This document shows, in pieces, positions 48,833 to 60,606 of a stretch of DNA of 64,000 nucleotides (positions are counted from its first letter, which is position 1; every line of letters begins with the position of its first letter). A program made the position numbers and the translations under genes. Source of the stretch: Ancalomicrobiaceae bacterium S20 (GTDB lineage Bacteria > Pseudomonadota > Alphaproteobacteria > Rhizobiales > Ancalomicrobiaceae). The notes under the pieces are model-generated. The model searched no databases. It was given only the letters and a program-made list of their open reading frames with translations, and was not told the DNA's origin. The DNA is taken from assembly GCA_040269895.1 (NCBI GenBank), contig CP158568.1, forward strand, positions 4,368,001 to 4,432,000, in the 5' to 3' direction.

Positions 48833-49870
48833 ATGGGTTACAAGGTCGCTGTCGTCGGCGCCACGGGCAACGTGGGCCGGGAAATGCTCGACATTCTCGC
48901 CGAACGCGGCTTTCCGGCCGATGAGGTCGTGGCGCTCGCTTCGTCGCGCTCGATCGGGACGGAGGTCTCCTTCGGCGACAAGACGCTGAAGACCAAGGTC
49001 CTCGAGCATTACGACTTCTCCGACACGGACATCTGCCTCATGTCGGCGGGCGGCGCGGTCTCCAAGGAATGGAGCCCGAAGATCGGCGCGCAGGGCTGCG
49101 TCGTGATCGACAACTCCTCGTCCTGGCGCATGGACCCCGACGTTCCGCTCGTCGTGCCGGAGGTGAACGCCGACGCCGTCGCCGGCTTCACCAAGAAGAA
49201 CATCATCGCCAACCCGAACTGCTCGACCGCGCAGCTCGTGGTGGCGCTGAAGCCGCTGCATGACGCCTTCGGCATCCAGCGCGTCGTCGTGTCGACCTAC
49301 CAGTCGGTCTCCGGCGCCGGCAAGGACGCCATGGACGAGCTGTTCTCGCAGACCCGCGCCGTCTTCGTCACCGATCCGATCGAGCCGAAGAAGTTCCCGA
49401 AGCGGATCGCCTTCAACCTGATCCCCCAGATCGACGTGTTCATGGAGGACGGGTTTACGAAGGAAGAGTGGAAGATGATGGCCGAGACGAAGAAGATTCT
49501 CGACCCGAAGATCAAGCTGACCGCGACCTGCGTGCGCGTGCCGGTGTTCATCGCCCACTCGGAAGCCGTCAACATCGAGTTCGAAAAGCCGGTCACGGCC
49601 GATGAAGCGCGCGACATCCTGCGCGAGGCGCCGGGTTGCCTGGTGATCGACAAGCGCGAACCCGGCGGCTACATCACGCCCTATGAGGCGGCCGGCGAGG
49701 ACGCGACCTACATCAGCCGCATCCGCGAGGATGCGACCGTCGAGAACGGCATCGCGATGTGGATCGTCTCGGACAACCTGCGCAAGGGCGCGGCGCTCAA
49801 CGCCGTGCAGATCGCCGAGGTGCTGGTCAACCGCAAGCTGATCCAGCCGAAGGCCGCCAAGGCGGCCTGA
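48833..49870 (+). CDS. asd: Aspartate-semialdehyde dehydrogenase
   Basis: A 345-residue enzyme, normal length. Reduces aspartyl-phosphate to aspartate semialdehyde with NADPH, the branch point to Lys/diaminopimelate, Thr and Met. Motifs: VAVVGATGNVGREML (NADP), SAGGAVSKEW, catalytic Cys130 in ANPNCSTAQLVVALKP, STYQSVSGAGKDAMDEL and RVPVFIAHSEAVNIEF (active-site His). GAGGA 7-8 nt before ATG 48833. Monogenic, with a structured leader upstream. Confidence 0.97.
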   Translation: MGYKVAVVGATGNVGREMLDILAERGFPADEVVALASSRSIGTEVSFGDKTLKTKVLEHYDFSDTDICLMSAGGAVSKEWSPKIGAQGCVVIDNSSSWRMDPDVPLVVPEVNADAVAGFTKKNIIANPNCSTAQLVVALKPLHDAFGIQRVVVSTYQSVSGAGKDAMDELFSQTRAVFVTDPIEPKKFPKRIAFNLIPQIDVFMEDGFTKEEWKMMAETKKILDPKIKLTATCVRVPVFIAHSEAVNIEFEKPVTADEARDILREAPGCLVIDKREPGGYITPYEAAGEDATYISRIREDATVENGIAMWIVSDNLRKGAALNAVQIAEVLVNRKLIQPKAAKAA

Positions 49871-49898
49871 GGTTCGTCTCCGACTCGACAGCACTTCG

Positions 49899-49929
49899 TC
49901 GGCGCCCTCCGGGGCGCCGATTGCTTTTT
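49899..49929 (+). terminator. Intrinsic terminator of asd
   Basis: TCGGCGCC (49899-49906) with GGCGCCGA (49913-49920), 6-nt loop, then TTGCTTTTT. Confidence 0.9.
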
Positions 49930-50125
49930 AGCGGCGTCATGCAGAGCTGATCGTCGGAATCTGCGCGGGCCCGATCACGAGTGTGTCACGATCGGCAGCT
50001 ATTTCGCCGGCCCCGGGACATGGTCGGGGTGGTGACGGGCGCGGAAATCGCGTCATGATGCCGGCCCCCGGAAGCCGCGGCGTGTCGATATCCGATCGAC
50101 GCCCGGGAACCCGGAGGATCGGCCC

Positions 50126-52024
<1,899 letters not shown>

Positions 52025-52052
52025 CCGGTTTGCGAGCGAAGCGAGAAACGCG

Positions 52053-52086
52053 AGGGCCGGCATCCGTGCGGGTGCCGGCCCTTTTT
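52053..52086 (+). terminator. Intrinsic terminator of the ABC exporter gene
   Basis: A roughly 13-bp stem (AGGGCCGGCATCC with GGGTGCCGGCCCT, one T-G pair), loop GTGC, then TTTTT at 52082-52086. Confidence 0.9.
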
Positions 52087-52123
52087 GCTTGACTTCTCTG
52101 TAAGCAATCACTAACGGTCAGTC

Positions 52124-52441
52124 ATGGCTGACATAAACAACGCCCTTGCCGCTCTCGCCGATCCGACCCGCCGGGCCGTGTTCGAGCGCTTGCGGCCGGG
52201 GCCGAGGTCGGTCGGCGACATCGCCAAGGGCATGCCGGTCAGCCGGCCGGCGGTCTCGCAGCATCTGAAGGTTCTGAAGGACGCGGGTCTCGTCACCGAC
52301 CGCGCCGAGGGAACCCGCCGCGTCTATTCGATCGATCCGCATGGGCTCGGCGCGATCCGGGCCTGGCTCGATCGGATGTGGGGTGACGCCCTGGAGGCCT
52401 TCGTGGCCGAGGTCGAACGAGAGGGGAGTTCAACATCATGA
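52124..52441 (+). CDS. ArsR-family transcriptional regulator
   Basis: A 105-residue winged-helix protein: ALADPTRRAVFERL, VGDIAKGMPVSRPAVSQHLKVLKDAGLV (recognition helix) and a wing EGTRRVYSID. No Cys metal site is visible, so it belongs to the non-metal ArsR group commonly found with SRPBCC genes. Upstream, GTAAGCAATCACTAA (about 52100-52114) may be its operator. Ends in an ATGA overlap with the next gene. Confidence 0.92.
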   Translation: MADINNALAALADPTRRAVFERLRPGPRSVGDIAKGMPVSRPAVSQHLKVLKDAGLVTDRAEGTRRVYSIDPHGLGAIRAWLDRMWGDALEAFVAEVEREGSSTS

Positions 52442-52911
52442 CGATCGCGATCCGACCGGCGCCGGTCATCCGAAACTTCACCGTCAAGGCGACGCCCGCG
52501 CGCGCCTTCGACGTGTTCACCGCCGGCATCGGCCGCTGGTGGCCGCGCTCGCACAAGACGACAGTCGACGAGCTGGTCGATGTCGTGGTCGAGCCGGGCG
52601 TCGGCGGCCGCTGGTACGGCAAGGGTGCCGACGGCACCGAGGAGACCTGGGGCAAGGTGCTGGCCTGGGAGCCACCGGGCCGGCTGGTGCTCGCCTGGCA
52701 GATCGATGCGCGGTTCCAGTACGATCCGAGCCTCGTGACCGAGGTCGAGATCCGCTTCACCGCGCAGGCGGACGGCACCACGGCGGTCGCCTTCGAGCAT
52801 CGCGATCTGGAGCGTTTCGGCGAGGCGGCCGAGCAGGTGCGCGGCATGATCGGCGGCGACGGTGGCTGGCCGATGATCCTCGATCTCTATGCCGAAGCCG
52901 CCGCGGCCTGA
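52438..52911 (+). CDS. SRPBCC (AHSA1-like) domain protein
   Basis: A 157-residue helix-grip protein: VIRNFTVKATPARAFDVFTAGIGRWWP, GGRWYGKGADGTEETWGKVLAWEPPGRLVLAW, VEIRFTAQADGTTAVAFEHRDLERFG. It probably binds a hydrophobic ligand in its cavity. Coupled to an ArsR regulator, a very frequent two-gene unit of unknown physiological ligand. Confidence 0.92.
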   Translation: MTIAIRPAPVIRNFTVKATPARAFDVFTAGIGRWWPRSHKTTVDELVDVVVEPGVGGRWYGKGADGTEETWGKVLAWEPPGRLVLAWQIDARFQYDPSLVTEVEIRFTAQADGTTAVAFEHRDLERFGEAAEQVRGMIGGDGGWPMILDLYAEAAAA

Positions 52912-52958
52912 GCGAGGATCGGGTCCGAGAACCGAGCATGTCGCCCGCGCGCGCCGGC

Positions 52959-54314
52959 TCAGCCGTGGTCGTGGGCGGGATCGCGGGCGATGGCGTGGAA
53001 GAAGGTGCCGGTGACGGTACCGCGCCGGCTGCCGTCGGGCTTCGGCTCCGATCCGTAGGCGTCGGTGACGCTGGCGAGAGGCATGTCGTCGCCGCGCGCG
53101 AGAATGGTCGCGTAGTGGAATTCGTGGCCGCGCAGGCGCGTGCCGGCCGGGCCGGTCGGCGCCTCGGCGAGGAGCTCCACTGCGCGATAGCCGAGTGTCA
53201 TGCGGCGCTTGGCGAAGCTGGTCCTGAGGCCGAGCAGGCCGGTCATCGGATAGGTGACGCCGTCGGCGGCTTCCAGCGTCTCGCCGAGCACCATGTAGCC
53301 GCCGCACTCGCCATGCACCGGCCTGGTCGCCGCGAAGGCCGTGAGGCCGGCCTTGAACGCATGAGCCTCGGCGAGCGTGCCGGCGTGCAATTCCGGATAG
53401 CCACCGGGTAGCCAACAGACGTCGCAATCGGCCGGCGGCGGTTCGTCGGCGAGCGGCGAGAAGAACCGCAACTCGGCGCCGGCGGCGCGCCAGCCGAGCG
53501 CGAGATGTGGATAGAGGAAAGTGAAGGCCGCATCGCGCGCGATCGCTATGCGACCGCCCGGCGGCGGGATCGCCGCCGCGTCGCTCGCCTGGCCGGGTGC
53601 GGTGCCGGGGGCCGCGACGGCGCGAATGCCGGCGATGTCGCAATGGGCCGCGACATGATCGGCCATAGCATCGAGAATGGCGCCGAGTTCGGCGGTCTCG
53701 GCCGCCTGGACGAGGCCGAGGTGGCGCTCGGGCAGGCGGATCGCCTCCGAGCGCGGGATCGAACCGAGCACCGGCACGCCGAGCGCCTCGACCGCCTGGC
53801 GCACCAGCCGTTCATGACGGCTCGAGCCGACGCGGTTCAGCACCACACCGGCGAGGCGCATGCGCGGATCGTAAGACTTCACGCCCGCGACGATCGCGGC
53901 GGCCGACTGGCTCTGGCCGCCGACATCATGGACGAGCAGCACCGGCCAGCCAGCGGCGGCCGCGACATCGACGGAGGAGCCGGTCCGGCCCGGCGCGGCC
54001 GGCACGCCGTCGAACAGGCCCATCAGGCCCTCGGCGATCACCAGTTCGGCGCCGTCGGCAACGAGGCCGGCGTTATAGGCGACCATCTCCGGCGGCATCG
54101 ACCAGGTGTCGAGGTTGAGGCTCGGCCGGCCGCAGGCCGCGGCATGGAAGGCCGGATCGATGTAATCGGGTCCGCATTTGGCGCCGGCGACGCGCACGCC
54201 CGAACGGGCGAGCGCCCGCATCAGGCCGAGCGTCAGCGTGGTCTTGCCCGAGCCGGACTTCACGGCGGCGATCAACAGGCCGGGCGGGGCGCTCCCCGCG
54301 GCGGCATCGGGCAA
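52959..54314 (-). CDS. cobB: Cobyrinic acid a,c-diamide synthase CobB
   Basis: About 451 residues, family length. ATP- and glutamine-dependent amidation of the a and c side chains. N-terminal ATPase: LLIAAVKSGSGKTTLTLGLMRAL (P-loop), GAKCGPDYIDPAFH. C-terminal class I glutaminase-like domain: WLPGGYPELHAGTLAE, PVHGECGGYMVLGE (nucleophile Cys), terminal LRGHEFHYATI. The proposed start is TTG 54314, 11 nt after the cobA stop. The frame runs open further upstream inside cobA and no ATG fits. Last gene of the cobA-cobB unit. Confidence 0.92.
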   Translation of the reverse strand: MPDAAAGSAPPGLLIAAVKSGSGKTTLTLGLMRALARSGVRVAGAKCGPDYIDPAFHAAACGRPSLNLDTWSMPPEMVAYNAGLVADGAELVIAEGLMGLFDGVPAAPGRTGSSVDVAAAAGWPVLLVHDVGGQSQSAAAIVAGVKSYDPRMRLAGVVLNRVGSSRHERLVRQAVEALGVPVLGSIPRSEAIRLPERHLGLVQAAETAELGAILDAMADHVAAHCDIAGIRAVAAPGTAPGQASDAAAIPPPGGRIAIARDAAFTFLYPHLALGWRAAGAELRFFSPLADEPPPADCDVCWLPGGYPELHAGTLAEAHAFKAGLTAFAATRPVHGECGGYMVLGETLEAADGVTYPMTGLLGLRTSFAKRRMTLGYRAVELLAEAPTGPAGTRLRGHEFHYATILARGDDMPLASVTDAYGSEPKPDGSRRGTVTGTFFHAIARDPAHDHG

Positions 54315-54324
54315 GGGGCGCCGG

Positions 54325-55128
54325 TCACGGCAGCGCCCGCGCGTCGAGGCCGGCGCCGACGAGCGCGGCCTTGAGCCCGGCAATGGCGCCGATCGCGATG
54401 ATCGCCGGTGCCTCGAAGCCGGCGGCGATCGCGTCGTCATGGGCGGTCGCGAGCGTCGTCACCAGCGTGCGCTGCGCCTCGGTCGAGGCGCGCACGACGA
54501 TCGCAACCGGCGTATCCGGCGCCGTGCCGGCCGCGATCAGCGCCGGCGCGATCTTCGGCAGGTTCGACATGGCCATGTAGAGGATCAGCGGTGCGCCGGT
54601 CCGCGCATAGGCGGCCCAGTCGATGCCGTCGGAGCCGTCGGTGGCGCAATGGCCGGTCATCAGGATGACGGCCTGGTTGGTGTCGCGGGTGGTCGCCGGA
54701 ATGCCCGCCGCCGCAAGCCCGCCGAGGCCGGCGGTGATGCCCGGCACGACCTTGAACGGCACATGCGCCGCGACGAGACCGAGCGCCTCCTCGCCGCCGC
54801 GACCGAACACGAACGGGTCGCCGCCCTTCAGCCTGAGCACGCGATGGCCGGCGCGGGCGAGCTCGATCAGCCGTTCGGTGATGTCGCGCTGCTTCGGGCT
54901 CGGCTTGCCGCCCCGCTTGCCCGCGAATTCGCGGATCGCCTCGGGCCGCGCGAGCGCCAGCACGTCGTCGGAGACGAGTGCGTCGTAAACGATGACATCA
55001 GCCGTCTGCAGCGCATGCACCGCAAGCAGCGTCAGCAGGCCCGGATCGCCCGGTCCGGCGCCGACGAGCCAGACCGTGCCGGGTTCGAAGGCGCCGAACC
55101 GGTCGGTGATGGCGTTCAATGCGACCAC
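54325..55128 (-). CDS. cobA: Uroporphyrinogen-III C-methyltransferase CobA (SUMT)
   Basis: A 267-residue SAM-dependent methyltransferase making precorrin-2 from uroporphyrinogen III, the entry to B12 and siroheme. Motifs: VWLVGAGPGDPGLLTLLAV, DALVSDDVL, RLKGGDPFVFGRGGEE, VVPGITAGLGGLAAAGIPATTRD and ILYMAM. GTG 55128 with AAGGAG upstream. Divergent from cbiD (77-bp gap), followed by cobB. Confidence 0.95.
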   Translation of the reverse strand: MVALNAITDRFGAFEPGTVWLVGAGPGDPGLLTLLAVHALQTADVIVYDALVSDDVLALARPEAIREFAGKRGGKPSPKQRDITERLIELARAGHRVLRLKGGDPFVFGRGGEEALGLVAAHVPFKVVPGITAGLGGLAAAGIPATTRDTNQAVILMTGHCATDGSDGIDWAAYARTGAPLILYMAMSNLPKIAPALIAAGTAPDTPVAIVVRASTEAQRTLVTTLATAHDDAIAAGFEAPAIIAIGAIAGLKAALVGAGLDARALP

Positions 55129-55205
55129 GTCGAAATCTCCTTCACGGCATCCGCCCCATCACGCCGGCTTTGCCGCGGGCCACGGATCGGATACTGACTT
55201 CTGCC

Positions 55206-56429
55206 ATGACAGCCAATGGCCCGTCCCACTCCAACGAGACCGACGTATTGTCCCAGGCCGGCGCCACGCCCGCGCCGGATGGCGCGGCGCGGCTCGCAAC
55301 GGACACCGGTTCCATCGATATGGGGACGCCGGCCGAGGAAATCCCGCCCGGACCGTTGCGTCGCGGCTGGACCACCGGCACCTGTGCGACCGGCGCGGCG
55401 CGCGCGGCCTATGAGGCGCTGGTCACCGGCCAGTTTCCCGATCCCGTGCCGGTCGCCCTGCCGGGCGGCGAGCGGCCGGCTTTTGCGCTCGCGACCCAAG
55501 AACTCGGCGAGGGTTTCGCGCGGGCGGGCATCGTCAAGGATGCCGGCGACGATCCGGATGTCACCCACGGCGCGCTGGTGCTGGCGACCGTGCGGCCGGG
55601 CGAGGCCGGTCGCGGCGTCGTGTTCCGCGCCGGGCCGGGCGTCGGCACGGTGACGCGGCCGGGGCTGCCGATCCCGCCGGGCGAGCCGGCGATCAATCCG
55701 GTGCCGCGCCGCATGATCGCCCAGGCGATCGCCGAGGTTGTCGCCGCCTTCGGCGCCAGCGGCGATGTCGAGGTCGAGATCTCGATCCCCGGTGGCGACA
55801 AGATCGCCGAGAAGACGCTCAACCCGCGCCTCGGCATCCTCGGCGGTCTGTCGGTGCTGGGGACGACCGGCATCGTCGTGCCCTATTCCTGCGCGGCCTG
55901 GATCCACTCGATCCATCGCGGCATCGACGTCGCACGCGCCATGGGGCTGGCCCACGTCGCCGGTTCGACCGGCTCGACCTCGGAGGCTGCGATCGCGGCC
56001 CGCCACGGGCTCGAGGAGGTGCAGCTCATCGACATGGGCGACTTTGCCGGCGGCATGCTCAAGTATCTGGCGCGGAACCCGGTCGCGAAGGTGTCGATCG
56101 CCGGCGGCTTCGCCAAGATGGTCAAGCTCGCGCAGGGCCTGCTCGACCTGCATTCCAAGCGCGGCGCGGTCGATCTCGATTTCCTGGCCGATGTGGTTGC
56201 GCGGGCCGGCGGCGATGCGGTGCTCGTCGCACGCACGAGAGCTGCGAACAGCGCGCTCGACGTCTTGGAAGTCACGCGCGCAGCCGGCATCGACGTCGGA
56301 CAGCGCGTCGCCGAGGCCGCCTGGACGACCGCCGCGGCGGCGCTCAAGGGCGCCGATATCGCGCTCGAAGTCGCCGTGTTCGATCGCCAGGGCGGGCTCG
56401 TCGCGGCGACGCCGTTCCGGCCGGTCTGA
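55206..56429 (+). CDS. cbiD: Precorrin C1-methyltransferase CbiD
   Basis: A 407-residue CbiD (cobalt-precorrin-5B C1-methyltransferase family): LRRGWTTGTCATGAARAAYEAL, INPVPRRMIAQAI, STGSTSEAAIAARHGLEEVQLIDMGDFAGGM and GGFAKMVKLAQGLLDLHS. In the textbook aerobic route this step is CobF; here CbiD takes its place. ATG 55206 was chosen; the first about 50 residues are a variable extension. Convergent with cobM. Confidence 0.94.
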   Translation: MTANGPSHSNETDVLSQAGATPAPDGAARLATDTGSIDMGTPAEEIPPGPLRRGWTTGTCATGAARAAYEALVTGQFPDPVPVALPGGERPAFALATQELGEGFARAGIVKDAGDDPDVTHGALVLATVRPGEAGRGVVFRAGPGVGTVTRPGLPIPPGEPAINPVPRRMIAQAIAEVVAAFGASGDVEVEISIPGGDKIAEKTLNPRLGILGGLSVLGTTGIVVPYSCAAWIHSIHRGIDVARAMGLAHVAGSTGSTSEAAIAARHGLEEVQLIDMGDFAGGMLKYLARNPVAKVSIAGGFAKMVKLAQGLLDLHSKRGAVDLDFLADVVARAGGDAVLVARTRAANSALDVLEVTRAAGIDVGQRVAEAAWTTAAAALKGADIALEVAVFDRQGGLVAATPFRPV

Positions 56430-56461
56430 AGACGGGAGGTCCGAAGGCTGAAGCTCGGGGC

Positions 56462-57264
56462 TCATGCCGCCGCGCCTCCGGCCGGCGGCTCGTCGGAGCC
56501 GGCGCGGCTGTCTCGGCCGCGGAACCGGCGCTGATAGCCGGCATCGTAGAGCGCGCTCTCGCGCGCCAGTTCGCCGCCGATCGCCGGGCCAACCAGGATC
56601 AGCGCGGTGCGCTCGATCGGGCTTTCGGCCACTTGCCTGGCGATCGAGCCGAGCGTGCCGGTGACGATGCGTTCGTCGGCCCAGGTCGCGCGATAGACGA
56701 CCGCGGCCGGGCAGTCGGCGCCATAATGCGGCACCAGATCGGCGACGACCTTGTCGAGCACGTGGATCGACAGGTGGATCGCCAATGTCGCGCCGGTGGC
56801 GGCGAAGGCGGTCAGCGTTTCGCGCTCGGGCATGGCCGAGGCGCGGCCGGAGGTGCGGGTCAGCACGACCGACTGCGCCACCTCGGGCAAGGTCAGCTCG
56901 CGCCGCACGCGGCGGCGGCGGCGGCGAAGGACGGCACGCCGGGCGTGACGGTATAGGGAATGCCGTGCCGTTCGAGCCGGCGGATCTGCTCGCCCATGGC
57001 GCTCCAGACCGACAGGTCGCCCGAGTGCAGGCGCGCGACATCCTCGCCGGCGGCGTGCGCGCGCAGGAACTCGGCCTCGATCTCGTCGAGCGACAGCGGC
57101 GCGGTGTCGACGATCCGTGCGCCGGGCGGGCAATGCGCGAGCAGGTCGGGCGAGACGATCGACCCGGCATAGAGGCAGACCGGCGATGCGGCGATCAGGT
57201 CGCGGCCGCGCACGGTGATCAGGTCGGCGGCACCCGGTCCGGCGCCGATGAAATGCACGGTCAT
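56462..57264 (-). CDS. cobM: Precorrin-4 C11-methyltransferase CobM (one frameshift)
   Basis: About 267 residues after repair. N-terminal part: [76 protein letters not shown]-terminal part in the next frame: [53 protein letters not shown]. The break is in the GCC/GGC repeat at about 56905-56926, apparently one base lost. ATG 57264 overlaps the cobE stop by ATGA. The fold and both SAM motifs are complete. Confidence 0.9.
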
Positions 57265-57702
57265 GACGCGGTCTCCGGTTCGGGCGCGGCGGGAGAGGGC
57301 CGGTGCCGGCGACGGCGCAGGTCACGCCGCCGGCGGTGACGCGCTTGACCAGCAGCCGCGCGCCGGGGCCCGCGCCGGCGAGCGCGGCGGTCTCGGCGAC
57401 GGAGGGCACACCGAACAGTTCGACGACGCGCCCGAGCGCGTCTCGGCAGCGGGGCTCGCGGCCTGCAACGCGGCCTTGGGCAGAAAGACGAGCGCGAGGC
57501 CGAGCCGTCCGGCGGCTTCCGGGATCGCAGGCTCGCCCTGTTTCTCGACCGGTGCAAACAGCGCGGCCGGTGCGTCGTCGAGGCCGTTGTCCGTCAGCGT
57601 CTTCGCGACGAGATCGGCGATCGCCGCGCCGGTGACGCCCGAGCGGCAGCCGATGCCGATGGCGATCATTCCGCGCCCGATGATGCGGCGTGGTGCGCTC
57701 AT
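57261..57702 (-). CDS. cobE: CobE (CbiG C-terminal-like) cobalamin protein (frameshifted)
   Basis: About 147 residues after repair. N-terminus [24 protein letters not shown] and [15 protein letters not shown] in one frame, then [20 protein letters not shown] and [19 protein letters not shown] in the next. This is the CbiG_C/CobE pattern. One base seems lost near 57431-57433 (G3 run), another near 57291-57302, after which [12 protein letters not shown] ends at the cobM ATGA overlap. The start overlaps the cobL stop (ATGA). Role in ring contraction support is not fully known. Confidence 0.82.
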
Positions 57703-58979
57703 CGGATCGCCTCCGGGGCATGTGGTTTGGTCCAGGCCCATTGCACCACCGGCATCGCGGCCCGGAAGCCATGGAAGCCGCCAATCGCATCGGCGCGGGC
57801 GACCGCGAGCTGGACGAGCTCGCCGCCGAGCGCGCCATAGCGGCGCATCAGCTCGGCCTGCGTCTCGATGGTGACGCCGCTGACGACCAGCCGTCCGCCG
57901 GCGGGCAGCGCGGCGATCGCCGCATCGATGAGCGCCGGATCGCTGCCGCCTCCGCCGACGAAGATTGCGTCGGGGCGCGGCAGATCGGCGAGGATCTCGG
58001 GCGCGCGGCCGGCGCGAATGTCGAGATCCGGCACGCCGAGGGTGACGGCGTTGGTGGCGATGCGGCCGCGACGGTCGGCGCGCGGCTCGATCGCGATGGC
58101 GCGATTGGCGGGATCGGCCAGCATCCATTCGATCGACACCGAACCGGAGCCGGCGCCAATGTCCCACAGCAGCTCGCCCCGGCGGGGCGCGAGCGCGGAC
58201 AGTGTCACGGCGCGGATCTCGCGTTTGGTGATCTGGCCTTCGGAGGCGAACCAGCCGTCGGGCAGGCCCGGCGCGCGGGGCAGCACGCGGGCATCCGCGC
58301 CGACGACGACTTCGACCGCGATGGTGTTGAGCCCGTCGATCGGTTCGGTGCCGCGTTCTGCGCCGAAATGCGCGGCGGTCGCGGTACGGATCCGCTCGCG
58401 CGGGCCGCCGAGGCGTTCGAGCACGGTCAGGCGCGAGCCGCCGAAGCCGCGCTCGGTCAACGCGGCGGCGACGCGCGCCGGCGTCGTGCCGTCCCAGGAC
58501 AGGATCAGCAGCCGCGCCTTCGGCTGCAGCGCCGGGTACAATCGCTCGAAGCTGCGGCCGTGCAGCGACAGCGGCACGACGTCCTGCCCCGCCCAGCCGA
58601 GCCGGTTGGCCGCGAGCGAGAAGGCCGAGGGCGCGGGCAGCGCGATCATCTCGGCGGGATCGATGACGGACGTCAGCGTCACGCCGACGCCGTAGAGAAA
58701 CGGGTCGCCCGAGGCGAGCACCGCGACCGGCCGGCCGCGGCGGGCGGCGATCAGCGGCAGGGCGTCGGTCAGCGGCGAGGGCCAGGCGAGGCGCTCGGCC
58801 GTGCCGAGACCGTCGACGAGCGCGAGATGGCGCGCACCGCCGACGACGAGTTCCGCTTGATCGATCAGCGTTCGCGCGGCAGGAGAGAGACCGGCCGCGC
58901 CGTCCTCGCCGATGCCGATCACGGCGAGCCAGCGCGGAAGAGTGGCGGCCTGATCGAAGGCGGTGTCCGGAGCGGTCAC
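57699..58979 (-). CDS. cobL: Precorrin-6B C5,15-methyltransferase (decarboxylating) CobL
   Basis: A 426-residue fusion of CbiE and CbiT. N-terminal methyltransferase ([36 protein letters not shown]) and C-terminal Rossmann methyltransferase/decarboxylase ([38 protein letters not shown]). GTG 58979 with GGAGG 8 nt upstream. First gene of the cobL-cobE-cobM unit, divergent from cobK with only 32 bp between starts. Intact. Confidence 0.95.
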   Translation of the reverse strand: MTAPDTAFDQAATLPRWLAVIGIGEDGAAGLSPAARTLIDQAELVVGGARHLALVDGLGTAERLAWPSPLTDALPLIAARRGRPVAVLASGDPFLYGVGVTLTSVIDPAEMIALPAPSAFSLAANRLGWAGQDVVPLSLHGRSFERLYPALQPKARLLILSWDGTTPARVAAALTERGFGGSRLTVLERLGGPRERIRTATAAHFGAERGTEPIDGLNTIAVEVVVGADARVLPRAPGLPDGWFASEGQITKREIRAVTLSALAPRRGELLWDIGAGSGSVSIEWMLADPANRAIAIEPRADRRGRIATNAVTLGVPDLDIRAGRAPEILADLPRPDAIFVGGGGSDPALIDAAIAALPAGGRLVVSGVTIETQAELMRRYGALGGELVQLAVARADAIGGFHGFRAAMPVVQWAWTKPHAPEAIR

Positions 58980-59011
58980 GGCGACGCCTCCGGGACGAAG
59001 GAGTGAACGGC

Positions 59012-59761
59012 GTGCGCGTTTTGGTTCTGGGCGGAACGACGGAGGCGAGCCGGCTGGCGCAGGCGCTCGCCGGGCGGCGGGACATCGCCGCGACGCTGTC
59101 GCTCGCCGGCCGCACGGCCGATCCGGCCGCGCAGCCGATCCCGACGCGCATCGGCGGTTTCGGCGGTGTCGAGGGCTTGGCCGACTACCTCCGCGACGAG
59201 CGGATCGACGTGTTGATCGACGCCACGCATCCGTTCGCCGCGCAGATCTCGCGCAATGCAGCCGAGGCGGCGGCGCGGACGCGAGCGCCGCTCGTCGCCT
59301 ACACGCGCGCGCCCTGGACGCCGGTCGCAGGCGATCGCTGGATCGAGGTCGACGATCTCGGCGCGGCCGCATGCGCGATCGGCGAGACGCCGCAGCGTGT
59401 GCTGCTGACGGTCGGCCGACTCGGGCTCGGCGCTTTCGCAGCCGCGCCGCAGCACGATTATCTGGTGCGTACCATCGACGATCCGGGGCCGCTCGCCGAA
59501 CTGCCGCGCCACCGTGTGATCCTCGAGCGCGGCCCCTTCGACGAGGCCTCCGAGGCGGAGCTGATGCGGCGCGAGGCGGTCGCGGTGATCGTCACCAAGA
59601 ACAGCGGCGGCGCCGCGACCTATGGCAAGATCGCCGCGGCGCGGGCGCTCGGCCTTCCGGTCGTAATCGTGCGGCCGCCGGCGCGGCCCGACGTGCCGAT
59701 CGTGCACGCGCTCGATGCCGTCATGGCCTTCATCGAGGCTCATCGCCCGTCTCCGGGCTGA
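59012..59761 (+). CDS. cobK: Precorrin-6A reductase CobK
   Basis: A 249-residue NADPH-dependent reductase: VLVLGGTTEASRLAQALAGR, DVLIDATHPFAAQISRNA, TVGRLGLGAF, IVTKNSGGAATYGKI. I chose GTG 59012 because AAGGAG (58998-59003) is 8 nt upstream; GTG 59003 would be too close to it. Its 3' end overlaps convergent cobJ by 22 bp. Confidence 0.94.
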   Translation: MRVLVLGGTTEASRLAQALAGRRDIAATLSLAGRTADPAAQPIPTRIGGFGGVEGLADYLRDERIDVLIDATHPFAAQISRNAAEAAARTRAPLVAYTRAPWTPVAGDRWIEVDDLGAAACAIGETPQRVLLTVGRLGLGAFAAAPQHDYLVRTIDDPGPLAELPRHRVILERGPFDEASEAELMRREAVAVIVTKNSGGAATYGKIAAARALGLPVVIVRPPARPDVPIVHALDAVMAFIEAHRPSPG

Positions 59762-60606
59762 GCGGACGCGGATGCCGTCGGCTCGTCGGCGAGCGCGGTG
59801 GTCCAGGTGCGCGGTGAGTGCATCCAGGGTCGGGCGCCGGGGCGCTCGATCAGCCGTGTCTCGGAGGAGCCGATGATCACGCAGGTCGCCATGTCGGCGA
59901 CGCCGGGATCGGCCGCGCCGAGCGTCGTCAGCACGATGCGCTCGTCCGGCCGGCCGACCGCGCGGGCGAAGGCGACCGGCGTCGATGCCGGCTTCAGGCG
60001 CCGCAGCACGGCGAAGGCTTCGAAGATCCGCTCCGGCCGCGCCTTCGAGGCCGGATTGTAGAGCGCGATCACGAATTCGGCCTCCGCCGCGGCGCGGAGC
60101 CGCTTCTCGACGATCGACCAGGGTTTCAGGTTGTCGGAGAGCGAGATGGCGCAGAAGTCGTGTCCGAGCGGCGCGCCGAGGCGGCTCGCCGCCGCCTGCA
60201 TGGCGCTGACGCCGGGACTGACCACGATGTCGAGCCCGCGCCAGGCCGGATCGCCGGTCTCGACCGCCTCGAGCACGGCGGCGGCCATGGCGAAGACGCC
60301 CGGATCGCCGCCCGAGACCACCGCGACGTTGCGCCCGCTCGCGGCGAGTTCGAGCGCGTGGCGGGCGCGGTCGACCTCCACGCGGTTGTCGCTCGCATGG
60401 CGGATCTGGCCGTCGCGGATGGGGCAACGGTCGACATAGGGAATGTAGCCGACGAGGTCGGTCGCCTCCGCGATCAGGCGCGCGGCCTCCGGCGTCAGCC
60501 AGTCGGCCGGGCCGGGACCGAGGCCGACCACGGCAAGCCGACAATTAGCCGGCAAATGATGCTCGTTTTCCGGCATGTCCCGGCGCGGGTTCTGTGCGGT
60601 CGTCAT
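59740..60606 (-). CDS. cobJ: Precorrin-3B C17-methyltransferase CobJ
   Basis: A 288-residue SAM methyltransferase that also drives ring contraction. Motifs: AVVGLGPGPADWLTPEAARLI, VSGGDPGVFAMAAAV, VVSPGVSAMQAAASRLGAPLGHDF, IALYNPASKARPERI. The start overlaps the cobI stop by ATGA. Its C-terminal 30 residues are variable. Confidence 0.95.
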   Translation of the reverse strand: MTTAQNPRRDMPENEHHLPANCRLAVVGLGPGPADWLTPEAARLIAEATDLVGYIPYVDRCPIRDGQIRHASDNRVEVDRARHALELAASGRNVAVVSGGDPGVFAMAAAVLEAVETGDPAWRGLDIVVSPGVSAMQAAASRLGAPLGHDFCAISLSDNLKPWSIVEKRLRAAAEAEFVIALYNPASKARPERIFEAFAVLRRLKPASTPVAFARAVGRPDERIVLTTLGAADPGVADMATCVIIGSSETRLIERPGARPWMHSPRTWTTALADEPTASASAQPGDGR